A model generated the notes under the pieces. It searched no databases. It had not been told where the DNA came from and worked only from the letters and a program-made list of their open reading frames with translations. A stretch of 27,930 bases of DNA from Flavobacterium sp. UBA6135 (lineage in GTDB: Bacteria; Bacteroidota; Bacteroidia; Flavobacteriales; Flavobacteriaceae): the NCBI RefSeq assembly GCF_002428305.1, contig NZ_DIVJ01000013.1, positions 1 through 27,930 on the forward strand. The letters are read 5' to 3'. Each line of letters begins with the position of its first letter. The first letter of the stretch is position 1. The translations under genes were made by a program, and so were the position numbers. This document shows positions 1-6,415 of the stretch, one piece after another.

Positions 1-1
1 A

Positions 2-784
2 TGGGGCTGGGAGTTAGACAACCAAATTCAGCAAGCAGGAAGCGATTCTGTTCCCGAAGATTTTTTCTTTAACAATCCGGGGTCCTACACGATGAGCATT
101 AACAACGGAGGTTGTACAGTTACATCAGAACCTTTGCACTACCAAACGGTTTCTTGTGAAGGTTGTCCAACAGCTAAACCTGAATTGAAAAGTATTACTA
201 CAAATAATACACCTTATTGCTCATATACGGTAGTGATAGAAATTTTAAACTTTAGTGGGACACCCTACCAAGCAACAATTTCAAACACATCCAACAATGC
301 AATCATTACACCCGCATCATTTACAATCGATCCCAATAGTACATTCTATACCTTCACAATCATACCTACCGGTCCAATTATAGGCAGCACCACTGATTGG
401 TTGTTACAAGGTAATGTACCGGGCGGTGAAAATGGGTACAACCCATGTCAGATTAGTTTTGGTTTAACAACGTACGAATGTGAAGAAAACAACGAATCTT
501 CTAAAACAGCTTTAACTGAAACAGAATTGAGTCAAGGAGTACAACACCAAGTAAACCTATTCCCCAATCCAGCCAAAGAATCAGTTGCCGTGCAATACAA
601 TTTAAGCACCACAGCTGCGATCACTCTGTATGATTTAACAGGTAGAGCATTGGCCGAACATGCAACATCGAATGTCTCAGGCGAATGGAATCTAACCACG
701 GGAACCTATCCCGCAGGTATCTATTTAGTGGTGCTCAAACAAACCGACGGTAAAGTTTGGCAACACAAATTAGTAATTGAATAA
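2..784 (+). CDS. Large secreted protein with T9SS type A sorting domain (3' end only)
   Basis: The frame is open from base 2, so the gene begins before the window and only about 260 C-terminal residues are visible. The last 75 or so residues form a typical T9SS type A C-terminal sorting domain: an LFPNPAKE motif, a short beta-rich stretch containing YDLTGR, then YPAGIYLVVLK and a basic end. The preceding segment has a Cys-x-x-Cys pair (SCEGC) and Ig-like beta strands. This part resembles the matching region of the 1660-residue protein at 17325-22307 (SCEKC followed by the same kind of domain), so the two are probably paralogues. The product should be exported by Sec, then secreted or surface-anchored by the T9SS. 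A hairpin follows the stop. Function beyond the surface location is unknown. Confidence 0.85.
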   Translation, partial: WGWELDNQIQQAGSDSVPEDFFFNNPGSYTMSINNGGCTVTSEPLHYQTVSCEGCPTAKPELKSITTNNTPYCSYTVVIEILNFSGTPYQATISNTSNNAIITPASFTIDPNSTFYTFTIIPTGPIIGSTTDWLLQGNVPGGENGYNPCQISFGLTTYECEENNESSKTALTETELSQGVQHQVNLFPNPAKESVAVQYNLSTTAAITLYDLTGRALAEHATSNVSGEWNLTTGTYPAGIYLVVLKQTDGKVWQHKLVIE

Positions 785-805
785 ATAAACTTCAAACTCA
801 AAACC

Positions 806-830
806 ACCCTTCTCAAAACGAGAAGGGTTT
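806..830 (+). terminator. Intrinsic terminator of the partial T9SS gene
   Basis: A perfect 9-bp stem, ACCCTTCTC (806-814) with GAGAAGGGT (820-828), encloses a 5-nt loop 22 bases after the stop codon. The trailing T tract is short (TTT, then GGGTTTG), so termination strength is uncertain. A TTG-initiated extension of the next gene would start inside this stem, which argues for the later ATG at 901. Confidence 0.6.
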
Positions 831-900
831 GGGTTTGAAAAAAATTACTATATTTATTCGCACCAAAATCTACGTTTCATTAATCTTTAAATACACAGTT

Positions 901-2268
901 ATGTATAAAAAAATACTACTCTTACTATTAGTAACAACTTTCCCGTCTTACTCTCAATGCTTTGGAACTCTCTCTGTAGGCGGAGCTCATGTAACCACTA
1001 TCAAACCCAACGGCACACTTTGGGGTTGGGGCTACGCAGAATATGGACAATTTGGCAATACTTCTTGGAATGAGCCATTACCAATACAAATAGGCACAGC
1101 CAATGACTGGGCTCTTGTAAAAAGTGGGGGTGCTAATACTTTTGTCATTAAAAACAATGGCACCTTGTGGGGATCCGGCGATAACTTGTACGGAGGATTA
1201 GGAATTGGAAGCACAGCTATTAATTCCAATGTCTTTTTACAAATTGGGTCGGCTACTAATTGGTCTAAAATAGCAGCTGCTCAATTTTTTACTATCGCTC
1301 TTAAAACCGATGGAACTATTTGGGGATGGGGTTTAAATGATTATTTTCAAGTAATTGGTGGCACAGTAGCAAATCAACTCGTTCCTGTTCAAATTGGTAC
1401 AGCTACCGATTGGGTGGACATCGAAACTACATCAAATAGAACTTCTTTTGCCATCAAATCCAACGGAACACTATGGGCATGGGGAGCTAATGCTGGACAC
1501 ATGCTAGGTCCTTCTAGTATTTCAAGCCTTTCAACCCCAACACAACTAAACACCGCGACCGATTGGGCTAATTTATCAGCTGGAGCTGCTCATATATTGA
1601 CTTTAAAAACCAATGGTACCCTATGGGTTTGGGGAGACAATACATATGGTCAACTAGGAAATAATACCACCAACACAAGCGTCAATCCTATTCAAATAGG
1701 TACTAATACATGGGTTCATATTTCGGCTGGTACACATACTTCCTTTGGAATCAAATCAGATGGCACCCTATGGTCTTGGGGTCGTAATAATAATGGTCAA
1801 TTAGGTCATGGTACTACAACCAATATTCCAATTCCCACTCAAATTGGCTCTGCTACCGATTGGGCAACCGTTGATACCAACCAATATAATTTTACAGTAG
1901 CCACCAAAACCGATGGTTCGGTGTGGGCATGGGGTGATAATTATTTTGGAGAGTTCGGCAATGGCACTACTGTGGGTTCTACTGTACCGGTACAAATAAC
2001 TTCTATTTGCGTGTTAGATACGCCGGAAATGACCGCTCCAAAACAAATAACACTCTACCCCAACCCAACAAAAGATATACTAACTATAGAACTAAATAAC
2101 AAGAGCACATACGAACTATATTCTTTAAATGGAAGGCTAGTAAAAAAGGGAGCGTTAGAACAAGGCACCAACCAAATCTCGCTCGATACATTCACCTCAG
2201 GTTACTACCTAATCAAAATAACCGACGAACTTGGAAACACCTCCCATGAAAAAATCAGCAAACTCTAA
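901..2268 (+). CDS. Secreted RCC1-repeat protein with T9SS sorting domain
   Basis: 455 residues. The start at 901 gives a clean Sec signal peptide (MYKKILLLLLVTTFPSYSQ); the frame is open further upstream to a TTG at 829, but that lies in a terminator stem and would bury the signal peptide. The body has seven copies of an RCC1-like repeat, each around a K-x-[ND]-G-[TS]-[LIV]-W-x-[WS]-G core followed by xxGQLG and Q-I-G, matching a seven-bladed beta-propeller. The C-terminus carries a T9SS type A domain (TLYPNPTKD ... YELYSLNGRLVKKG ... SGYYLIKI). The protein is expected to be surface-exposed or released. RCC1 propellers usually bind partners; no enzymatic residues are evident, and its ligand is unknown. 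Confidence 0.88.
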   Translation: MYKKILLLLLVTTFPSYSQCFGTLSVGGAHVTTIKPNGTLWGWGYAEYGQFGNTSWNEPLPIQIGTANDWALVKSGGANTFVIKNNGTLWGSGDNLYGGLGIGSTAINSNVFLQIGSATNWSKIAAAQFFTIALKTDGTIWGWGLNDYFQVIGGTVANQLVPVQIGTATDWVDIETTSNRTSFAIKSNGTLWAWGANAGHMLGPSSISSLSTPTQLNTATDWANLSAGAAHILTLKTNGTLWVWGDNTYGQLGNNTTNTSVNPIQIGTNTWVHISAGTHTSFGIKSDGTLWSWGRNNNGQLGHGTTTNIPIPTQIGSATDWATVDTNQYNFTVATKTDGSVWAWGDNYFGEFGNGTTVGSTVPVQITSICVLDTPEMTAPKQITLYPNPTKDILTIELNNKSTYELYSLNGRLVKKGALEQGTNQISLDTFTSGYYLIKITDELGNTSHEKISKL

Positions 2269-2404
2269 ATGTCTTTGCGTCCCGTATTTCCCTCCTCCTT
2301 GTCTCGTCCGAAGGCGGATGGAGGGGTTGTCCGCCACGGCGGACGGGGTGGTTCTTATCACTTAAAAACCAATTTCTTAAAAATCAGCAAACACTAAATG
2401 TCTT
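2251..2404. repeat. 25-bp direct repeat flanking a GC-rich island
   Basis: Bases 2251-2275 and 2380-2404 are identical at 24 of 25 positions (core AAATCAGCAAAC, then CTAAATGTCTT). The first copy spans the last codons and stop of the RCC1 gene. Between them lies a GC-rich stretch unlike the AT-rich surroundings, containing a perfect inverted repeat GTCCGCC-AC-GGCGGAC at 2329-2344. This looks like a dispersed intergenic repeat bracketed by a duplicated gene end. Confidence 0.55.
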
Positions 2405-2443
2405 ACTACTTAATACTAAAATCTTAACACCTTCAAAACCCTT

Positions 2444-2483
2444 AGAACCTCAGAACCTCAAAACCTCAGAACCTCAAAACCTT
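2444..2483. repeat. Short tandem repeat, five 8-bp units
   Basis: Five consecutive 8-bp units of the form ArAACCTC (agaacctc, agaacctc, aaaacctc, agaacctc, aaaacctt). Related degenerate units lie on both sides (ttcaaaaccc, taaaacc). The region 2269-2620 otherwise has no convincing gene. Confidence 0.7.
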
Positions 2484-2561
2484 TAAAACCATGAAAAAAT
2501 CAGTAGGACCTGACAGAACACAAACTATTATAAAATAAAATACAACCCGCTATAAAACAAC

Positions 2562-2591
2562 AATCCCATCAATTTGATGGGATTATTTTTT
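2562..2591. terminator. Bidirectional terminator between converging genes
   Basis: AATCCCATCAA (2562-2572) pairs perfectly with TTGATGGGATT (2574-2584), followed on the plus strand by ATTTTTTT. On the minus strand the trailing T tract is weaker (GTTGTTTTA). It lies between the plus-strand RCC1 gene and the minus-strand ankyrin gene and could serve both. Confidence 0.65.
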
Positions 2592-2620
2592 TAACTAACT
2601 CCAATAAAAACAAAACTACT

Positions 2621-3007
2621 TTATTTACTTTTTAAAAGTTGCACCGCTTCCGTAGCATTCGAAAGTTCCGCATGTTTTAAAGCGGTAAAACCATTTTTAC
2701 ATTTTGCTTTTACATCTGCTCCTTTTTCCATTAAGAACTCCATAATTTCTGTTTGATTGTAACGGGCGGCATACATTAAAGGGGTCATGCCGTTTGTTTT
2801 TTCATTAACATCGGCTCCGTAAGAAACCATTTTTTTAACTACATCCAACTCTCCTTTGCTAATTGCAATACACAAGGGTGTTGCATAATATTTTGCATAC
2901 ACAAATTTCTCTGCCTCTGAACGATTAAAATCTGATACGTTGGAAGCTAAAGTAACATTACTAAAAGCCAATAAGGCCAATCCTAAAATACTGATCGTTT
3001 TTTTCAT
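2621..3007 (-). CDS. Secreted ankyrin-repeat protein
   Basis: 128 residues. The first 21 or so residues (MKKTISILGLALLAFSNVTLA) form a Sec signal peptide. About three ankyrin repeats follow: TPLCIAISKGELDVVKKMVSYGADVN, MTPLMYAARYNQTEIMEFLMEKG and a shorter last one (GFTALKHAELSNATEAVQLL). The product is a small periplasmic protein-binding module. Similar short exported ankyrin proteins are common in Flavobacteriaceae, with no settled function. It is followed by the hairpin at 2562-2584 and separated from purC upstream by a terminator, so it is probably monocistronic. A leader of about 100 bp precedes it; no strong TAnnTTTG box was recognised there. Confidence 0.85.
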   Translation of the reverse strand: MKKTISILGLALLAFSNVTLASNVSDFNRSEAEKFVYAKYYATPLCIAISKGELDVVKKMVSYGADVNEKTNGMTPLMYAARYNQTEIMEFLMEKGADVKAKCKNGFTALKHAELSNATEAVQLLKSK

Positions 3008-3111
3008 GATGATTGATTTAATGATTAATGATTGATTACTTATATAGACGACAAAAATTCCTAATCGTTACAAAATGAATTTCTTATAACAAAAATTTAA
3101 CAGTTAACAAT

Positions 3112-3136
3112 AAAAAAACCACGCAGTTGCGTGGCT
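3112..3136 (-). terminator. Intrinsic terminator of purC
   Basis: CCACGCA (3119-3125) pairs with TGCGTGG (3128-3134). Read on the minus strand, the hairpin is followed by seven T (complement of the A run 3112-3118), just past the purC stop. Confidence 0.85.
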
Positions 3137-3161
3137 TTATAATTATGATAAAAACGAACGG

Positions 3162-4112
3162 TTACAACGATGCCAAAAAGGCAACGACATTCTTTTCAAT
3201 TCGTTCCTGTATATTTGAAATGTCGGCTTTAATAAAAGGTTCGCCTAAAATATTTTCATACAATTCAATATAACGTTCCGAAACAGTGTGGATATAGTCT
3301 TCTGTCATATTTGGAATTTGTTGGCCTTCTTTTCCTTGAAAACCATTGGCTATTAACCATTGTCTGACAAATTCTTTTGACAATTGTTTTTGAGCTTCTC
3401 CGCTATCTTGTCTTTCCTGATAGCCGTCTGCATAGAAATAACGCGAAGAATCGGGGGTGTGAATTTCATCGATTAATACAATCTTTCCTTCCTTCGTTTT
3501 TCCGAACTCATATTTGGTATCTACTAAAATTAAACCTTTTGAAGCGGCTATTTCGGTACCTCTTTGGTATAAAGCTCTAGTATATTTTTCAAGAACTAAA
3601 TAGTCAGCTTCAGAAACAATGCCTTTTTCTAAAATGGCTTCTCGGGAAATGTCTTCATCATGCGAACCATTATCAGCTTTTGTTGTGGGTGTAATGATTG
3701 GCTTCGGAAAACGATCGTTTTCTTTCAATCCTTCCGGCATTGCAACACCGCAAAGTAAACGTCTTCCTGCCGTATATTCTCTGGCAGCATGTCCGGATAA
3801 ATAACCTCTAATCACCATTTCCACTTTAAAGGGTTCGCATAAATGCCCCACTGCAACGTTGGGATCAGGTGTAGCAATCAACCAATTGGGAACGATATCT
3901 TCCGTAAGTTGCATGAATTTCGTAGCAATCTGATTCAAGATTTGACCTTTATACGGAATGCCTTTTGGCATCACTACATCAAATGCAGACAATCTATCGG
4001 TGGCAATCATGACTAAAATTTCATCATTGATGGAATAAACCTCTCGTACTTTGCCTCGATAAACCGATTTTTGGTTGGGAAAATTAAAATTTGTGGTCGT
4101 TATTGTATTCAT
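3162..4112 (-). CDS. purC: Phosphoribosylaminoimidazole-succinocarboxamide (SAICAR) synthase
   Basis: 316 residues, cytoplasmic. It ligates aspartate to CAIR with ATP to give SAICAR in purine biosynthesis. Family motifs are visible: the N-terminal YRGKVREVY nucleotide-binding turn, ATDRLSAFDVVMP, VIRGYLSGHAAREY, LVDTKYEFG, and the signature IDEIHTPDSSRY. The frame is open to an ATG at 4157, but a TAnnTTTG promoter box sits at 4135-4142 inside that extension, so transcription should start downstream of it; the ATG at 4112 (MNTITTTNFNFPNQ) fits the family N-terminus. It has its own promoter and terminator and is not linked to other purine genes here. Length and motifs are complete. Confidence 0.95.
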   Translation of the reverse strand: MNTITTTNFNFPNQKSVYRGKVREVYSINDEILVMIATDRLSAFDVVMPKGIPYKGQILNQIATKFMQLTEDIVPNWLIATPDPNVAVGHLCEPFKVEMVIRGYLSGHAAREYTAGRRLLCGVAMPEGLKENDRFPKPIITPTTKADNGSHDEDISREAILEKGIVSEADYLVLEKYTRALYQRGTEIAASKGLILVDTKYEFGKTKEGKIVLIDEIHTPDSSRYFYADGYQERQDSGEAQKQLSKEFVRQWLIANGFQGKEGQQIPNMTEDYIHTVSERYIELYENILGEPFIKADISNIQERIEKNVVAFLASL

Positions 4113-4134
4113 AGTTGTGTGTTGTTGTGAAGTG

Positions 4135-4142
4135 CAAAAGTA
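4135..4142 (-). promoter_or_regulatory. Bacteroidota -7 box of the purC promoter
   Basis: On the minus strand TACTTTTG matches the Bacteroidota sigma-A -7 consensus TAnnTTTG, 22 bases before the purC ATG. The upstream -33 TTTG is poorly conserved (CTTTA at about the right distance). Confidence 0.6.
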
Positions 4143-4187
4143 AAAATTTAAACTCATTTTTAAAGTATCACCTCTAATATTATATAT

Positions 4188-4221
4188 AAAAAAAGGACAA
4201 CCGTTAGGTTATCCTTTTTTT
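4188..4221 (-). terminator. Intrinsic terminator of the beta-barrel gene
   Basis: GGACAACC (4195-4202) and GGTTATCC (4207-4214) form the stem, with A7 and T7 tracts on either side. On minus-strand RNA the single irregular position is a G-U wobble, while on plus-strand RNA it is a C-A mismatch. It therefore serves the minus-strand gene ending at 4239. Confidence 0.85.
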
Positions 4222-4238
4222 ATAATTCTACTTTTTAA

Positions 4239-4742
4239 CTAGAACATGATGTTGTAAGTAACACCAAGACCTACAACTTGCAAATCGATATCGTTTTGAG
4301 CAAAAGTATGCTGGTAAAAACCATAGATGTTCCATTTTACATTATGGTATCCAATTTGTGGATTAATGTATAAACCTCCCGAATTATTGTCGGTGTTAGT
4401 TAAAAATCCATACCCTAAGTCTGTTCCTAAAAACAATCCTTTAGGTTGGAAATAATAACGAACAAAACCGGCCAAAGGAATTAATCCAAAATCTTGAAAA
4501 TCGTCTTTACCAAAAAAGTGATTGTATCCTGAAGCTACACCAATTCCAAAACTAGGCGTTACAAGGTGTTGTCCTCTAAAATCGGCTCCTACCGTAAGTG
4601 AAGTAAAATCGGCTGTATCCCCAAGAGGCATACCTACATTTACTCCTGCCTTAAACCAAGAATTTTCCGGAGTGATAACCAGATCCTGAGCATACGAAAA
4701 AGTCACAGCTACCAAACTCAATGCTAAAAATACTTTCTTCAT
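4239..4742 (-). CDS. Small outer-membrane beta-barrel protein
   Basis: 167 residues. The N-terminus MKKVFLALSLVAVTFSYAQ is a Sec signal peptide ending at an AQ cleavage site. The mature part is built from alternating hydrophobic/polar strands rich in Gly and aromatic residues (FKAGVNVGMPLG, FGIGVASGYNHFFG, FLGTDLGYGFLT, NIYGFYQHTF) and ends in a terminal Phe, the usual pattern for an outer-membrane barrel of about eight strands. It resembles the outer membrane protein beta-barrel families of Flavobacteria; specific function unknown. It is monocistronic with its own terminator. A sequence like a sigma-54 promoter lies 34-47 bases before the start codon. Confidence 0.8.
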   Translation of the reverse strand: MKKVFLALSLVAVTFSYAQDLVITPENSWFKAGVNVGMPLGDTADFTSLTVGADFRGQHLVTPSFGIGVASGYNHFFGKDDFQDFGLIPLAGFVRYYFQPKGLFLGTDLGYGFLTNTDNNSGGLYINPQIGYHNVKWNIYGFYQHTFAQNDIDLQVVGLGVTYNIMF

Positions 4743-4775
4743 TTTTTTTTTGTTTAAATGTTATACTTCAATTAG

Positions 4776-4789
4776 ACAATTATCGTGCC
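4776..4789 (-). promoter_or_regulatory. Possible sigma-54-like promoter of the beta-barrel gene
   Basis: The minus strand reads GGCACGATAATTGT, close to the sigma-54 consensus GGCACG-N4-TTGC with the required GG-N10 spacing, but the -12 GC is GT. No ideal TAnnTTTG box is visible in the same leader. Tentative. Confidence 0.3.
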
Positions 4790-4906
4790 GAAAAGTCAGA
4801 ATATTCAACGACACTGAACATTAGACTCTTATAACGCTTAGAACTGACAAATTATTTTTTCAATCGAACAAAAAAATGTAAAAGCCGCAACAACATTGTA
4901 TAAATC

Positions 4907-5142
4907 AAATAAATAACCCGTTGGGTGTAATTATTTAATTCAATAGTATTCTGGATATTTTTGCCACGAATTCACAAATTATAAATTTAGTAAATGCAAT
5001 AATTTGTTCATCTTTGATGAAAATTCGAATTTAATCGAATAATTAGTCTAAAAAATTGGTGGCCCGAGCGTAGCGAACAGACGAAGTAAATTAGTGGTAA
5101 AATTATTTGAAAATTTAATTACACCCAACGGGTTAAATAAAT
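4907..5142. mobile_element. 220-bp MITE-like element with 19-bp inverted repeats and 8-bp target duplication
   Basis: AACCCGTTGGGTGTAATTA at 4915-4933 is perfectly repeated in inverse orientation at 5116-5134. Immediately outside, AAATAAAT occurs at 4907-4914 and again at 5135-5142, as expected of an 8-bp target-site duplication. The 220-bp interior encodes no transposase. It contains AT-rich sequence plus a GC-richer motif (ggcccgagcgtagcgaacag, 5061-5080). Together these define a non-autonomous transposable element. The low complexity of the flanking direct repeat is a caveat, but both the match and its position at the repeat edges are exact. The rest of 4743-5132 holds only the beta-barrel gene leader. 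Confidence 0.75.
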
Positions 5143-5291
5143 ACAAAAAATAACAACAAAAAAGCGGCAATCACCCACAAAGGATATACGGTAGTATGCC
5201 AGCCCGGAATGATAGAAGTAAAAAAATCCATCGTGTTGGAAAGCACGAAAACAATAACTAGTGCAATGACCATAAGGAATATCTTTTTCAT
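5133..5291 (-). CDS. Small two-helix membrane protein
   Basis: 52 residues from the ATG at 5291 (MKKIFLMVIALVIVFVL...). Two hydrophobic segments, about residues 3-17 and 36-52, are joined by a short loop (MDFFTSIIPGWHTTVYPL), suggesting a two-pass inner-membrane miniprotein. A longer frame opens at 5345 but would run through the phoH terminator, so the ATG at 5291 is preferred. The stop codon TAA is formed at the edge of the MITE-like element: removing the element and one target copy gives ATT-TGA in the same place, so the protein end is unchanged. No family recognised; it could be part of the phoH transcript by readthrough. Existence as a gene is moderately likely. Confidence 0.55.
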   Translation of the reverse strand: MKKIFLMVIALVIVFVLSNTMDFFTSIIPGWHTTVYPLWVIAAFLLLFFVFI

Positions 5292-5301
5292 TGTATTGAT
5301 T

Positions 5302-5339
5302 AAAAAATCCCCATCAAATGACGCATTTGATGAGGATTT
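5302..5339 (-). terminator. Intrinsic terminator of phoH
   Basis: AAATCCCCATCAAATG (5305-5320) pairs with CATTTGATGAGGATTT (5324-5339). The one irregular position is a G-U wobble on minus-strand RNA and a C-A mismatch on plus, and a T tract follows on the minus strand. It therefore terminates phoH. Confidence 0.8.
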
Positions 5340-5357
5340 ACACATTTAAATAATTAT

Positions 5358-6314
5358 TTAATCATGATTCTCTATGCTTTTGTAAGCATCAATAATTTTC
5401 TTCACCAAACGGTGTCTTACAATATCTTTATCGTCTAAGTAGATGATGCCAACCCCTTCAACATCTTTCAAAATCAACAACGCTTCTTTTAAGCCTGAAA
5501 TGGTTCTTCGCGGCAAATCTACCTGTCCCGGATCTCCGGTTATAATAAACTTGGCGTTTTTTCCCATACGGGTTAAAAACATCTTCATTTGTGAATGCGT
5601 CGTATTTTGTGCTTCATCCAATATCACAAAAGCATTATCCAAGGTCCTACCTCTCATAAAAGCCAAAGGTGCAATTTGAATAATCCCTTTTAAAATATAA
5701 TCTTCCAACGTTTGTGGCGGCAACATGTCTCGCAAAGCATCATATAAAGGTTGCATATACGGATCTAATTTTTCCTTCATATCACCCGGAAGAAATCCTA
5801 AATTTTCTCCGGCTTCCACTGCAGGACGGGTCAAAATGATACGCTTGACTTGTTTTTCTTTTAGTGCTTTTACCGCCAAAGCCACTCCGGTGTAGGTTTT
5901 ACCCGTTCCGGCCGGTCCCACGGCAAAAACCATATCATTCTTCTGAATCAACTCCACCATTTTCTGCTGGTTAGGCGTCATCGCTTTAATTAACTTACCT
6001 CCTATTCCATGCACTAAAATCTTATCTTGATCGTGCATCTTGTGTTCCTCGGCAGAATTGCTTTGAATCACCCGATCAATAACATTGGTATCAATATTAT
6101 TGTAACGTGTAAAATGTACCATTAATCTGTTAAAGCGATTTTCAAATTCGTCAAGCTCTTCCCGTTCTCCAAATACTTTTAATGTGGTCCCTCGTGCTAC
6201 AATTTTAAGCTTAGGATAGTATCTTTTGATGGTTTCAAGATGGGCGTCTTGAGCACCCCAAAACTCTTTTGGGGCAATGTCGTGAAGTTCAATAATTCTT
6301 TCGTTCAAAAGCAA
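5358..6314 (-). CDS. phoH: PhoH family P-loop ATPase (PhoL/YbeZ type)
   Basis: 318 residues, cytoplasmic. An N-terminal KH-like segment (LKIVARGTTLKVFGEREEL, about 36-54) precedes the PhoH ATPase domain: Walker A GPAGTGKT at 133-140, LTRPAVEAGE(N)LGFLPGD, Walker B FVILDEAQ at 229-236, and the sensor-like ITGDPGQVDLP. YbeZ-type PhoH proteins are linked to ribosome and RNA metabolism, usually with the endonuclease YbeY, which is not next to it here. The start codon is TTG; two are possible (6314 and 6308), the second giving MNERIIELHDIAP. No ATG lies near the family N-terminus. It is transcribed divergently from the SAM hydrolase gene, with a TAnnTTTG box (TAAATTTG) on its strand at 6364-6371, and ends in a strong terminator. 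Confidence 0.93.
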   Translation of the reverse strand: MLLNERIIELHDIAPKEFWGAQDAHLETIKRYYPKLKIVARGTTLKVFGEREELDEFENRFNRLMVHFTRYNNIDTNVIDRVIQSNSAEEHKMHDQDKILVHGIGGKLIKAMTPNQQKMVELIQKNDMVFAVGPAGTGKTYTGVALAVKALKEKQVKRIILTRPAVEAGENLGFLPGDMKEKLDPYMQPLYDALRDMLPPQTLEDYILKGIIQIAPLAFMRGRTLDNAFVILDEAQNTTHSQMKMFLTRMGKNAKFIITGDPGQVDLPRRTISGLKEALLILKDVEGVGIIYLDDKDIVRHRLVKKIIDAYKSIENHD

Positions 6315-6348
6315 TAGTTTTAAAATTAAAAAATAGGTTTTTAATTAT

Positions 6349-6356
6349 TAGATTTG
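6349..6356 (+). promoter_or_regulatory. -7 box of the SAM hydrolase-gldFG transcript
   Basis: TAGATTTG matches TAnnTTTG, 60 bases before the ATG at 6416. A matching box for the divergent phoH gene (TAAATTTG on the minus strand) lies at 6364-6371, so the two promoters are back to back. The -33 elements are weak. Confidence 0.45.
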
Positions 6357-6415
6357 CATCACTCAAATTTAATGAAATTTCATTGAAGGTTTCACGAATA
6401 GTTATAAACAAAATG

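Noticed and set aside
829..900. N-terminal extension of the RCC1 protein from TTG
   Set aside because: It starts inside a terminator hairpin and would hide a clear signal peptide starting at 901.
2329..2344. Terminator of the RCC1 gene
   Set aside because: It is a strong GC stem but has no T tract on either strand; better explained as part of a dispersed repeat.
2444..2483. CRISPR-like repeat
   Set aside because: The units are 8 bp in direct tandem with no spacers; this is a simple tandem repeat.
4113..4157. Longer purC start
   Set aside because: A TAnnTTTG promoter box lies within the extension, and the family N-terminus fits the ATG at 4112.
4915..5134. Complete insertion sequence
   Set aside because: The ends look right but the 220-bp interior has no transposase frame.
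5292..5345. Longer start for the small membrane protein
   Set aside because: The extension runs through the phoH terminator hairpin; MKKIFL at 5291 is a natural start.
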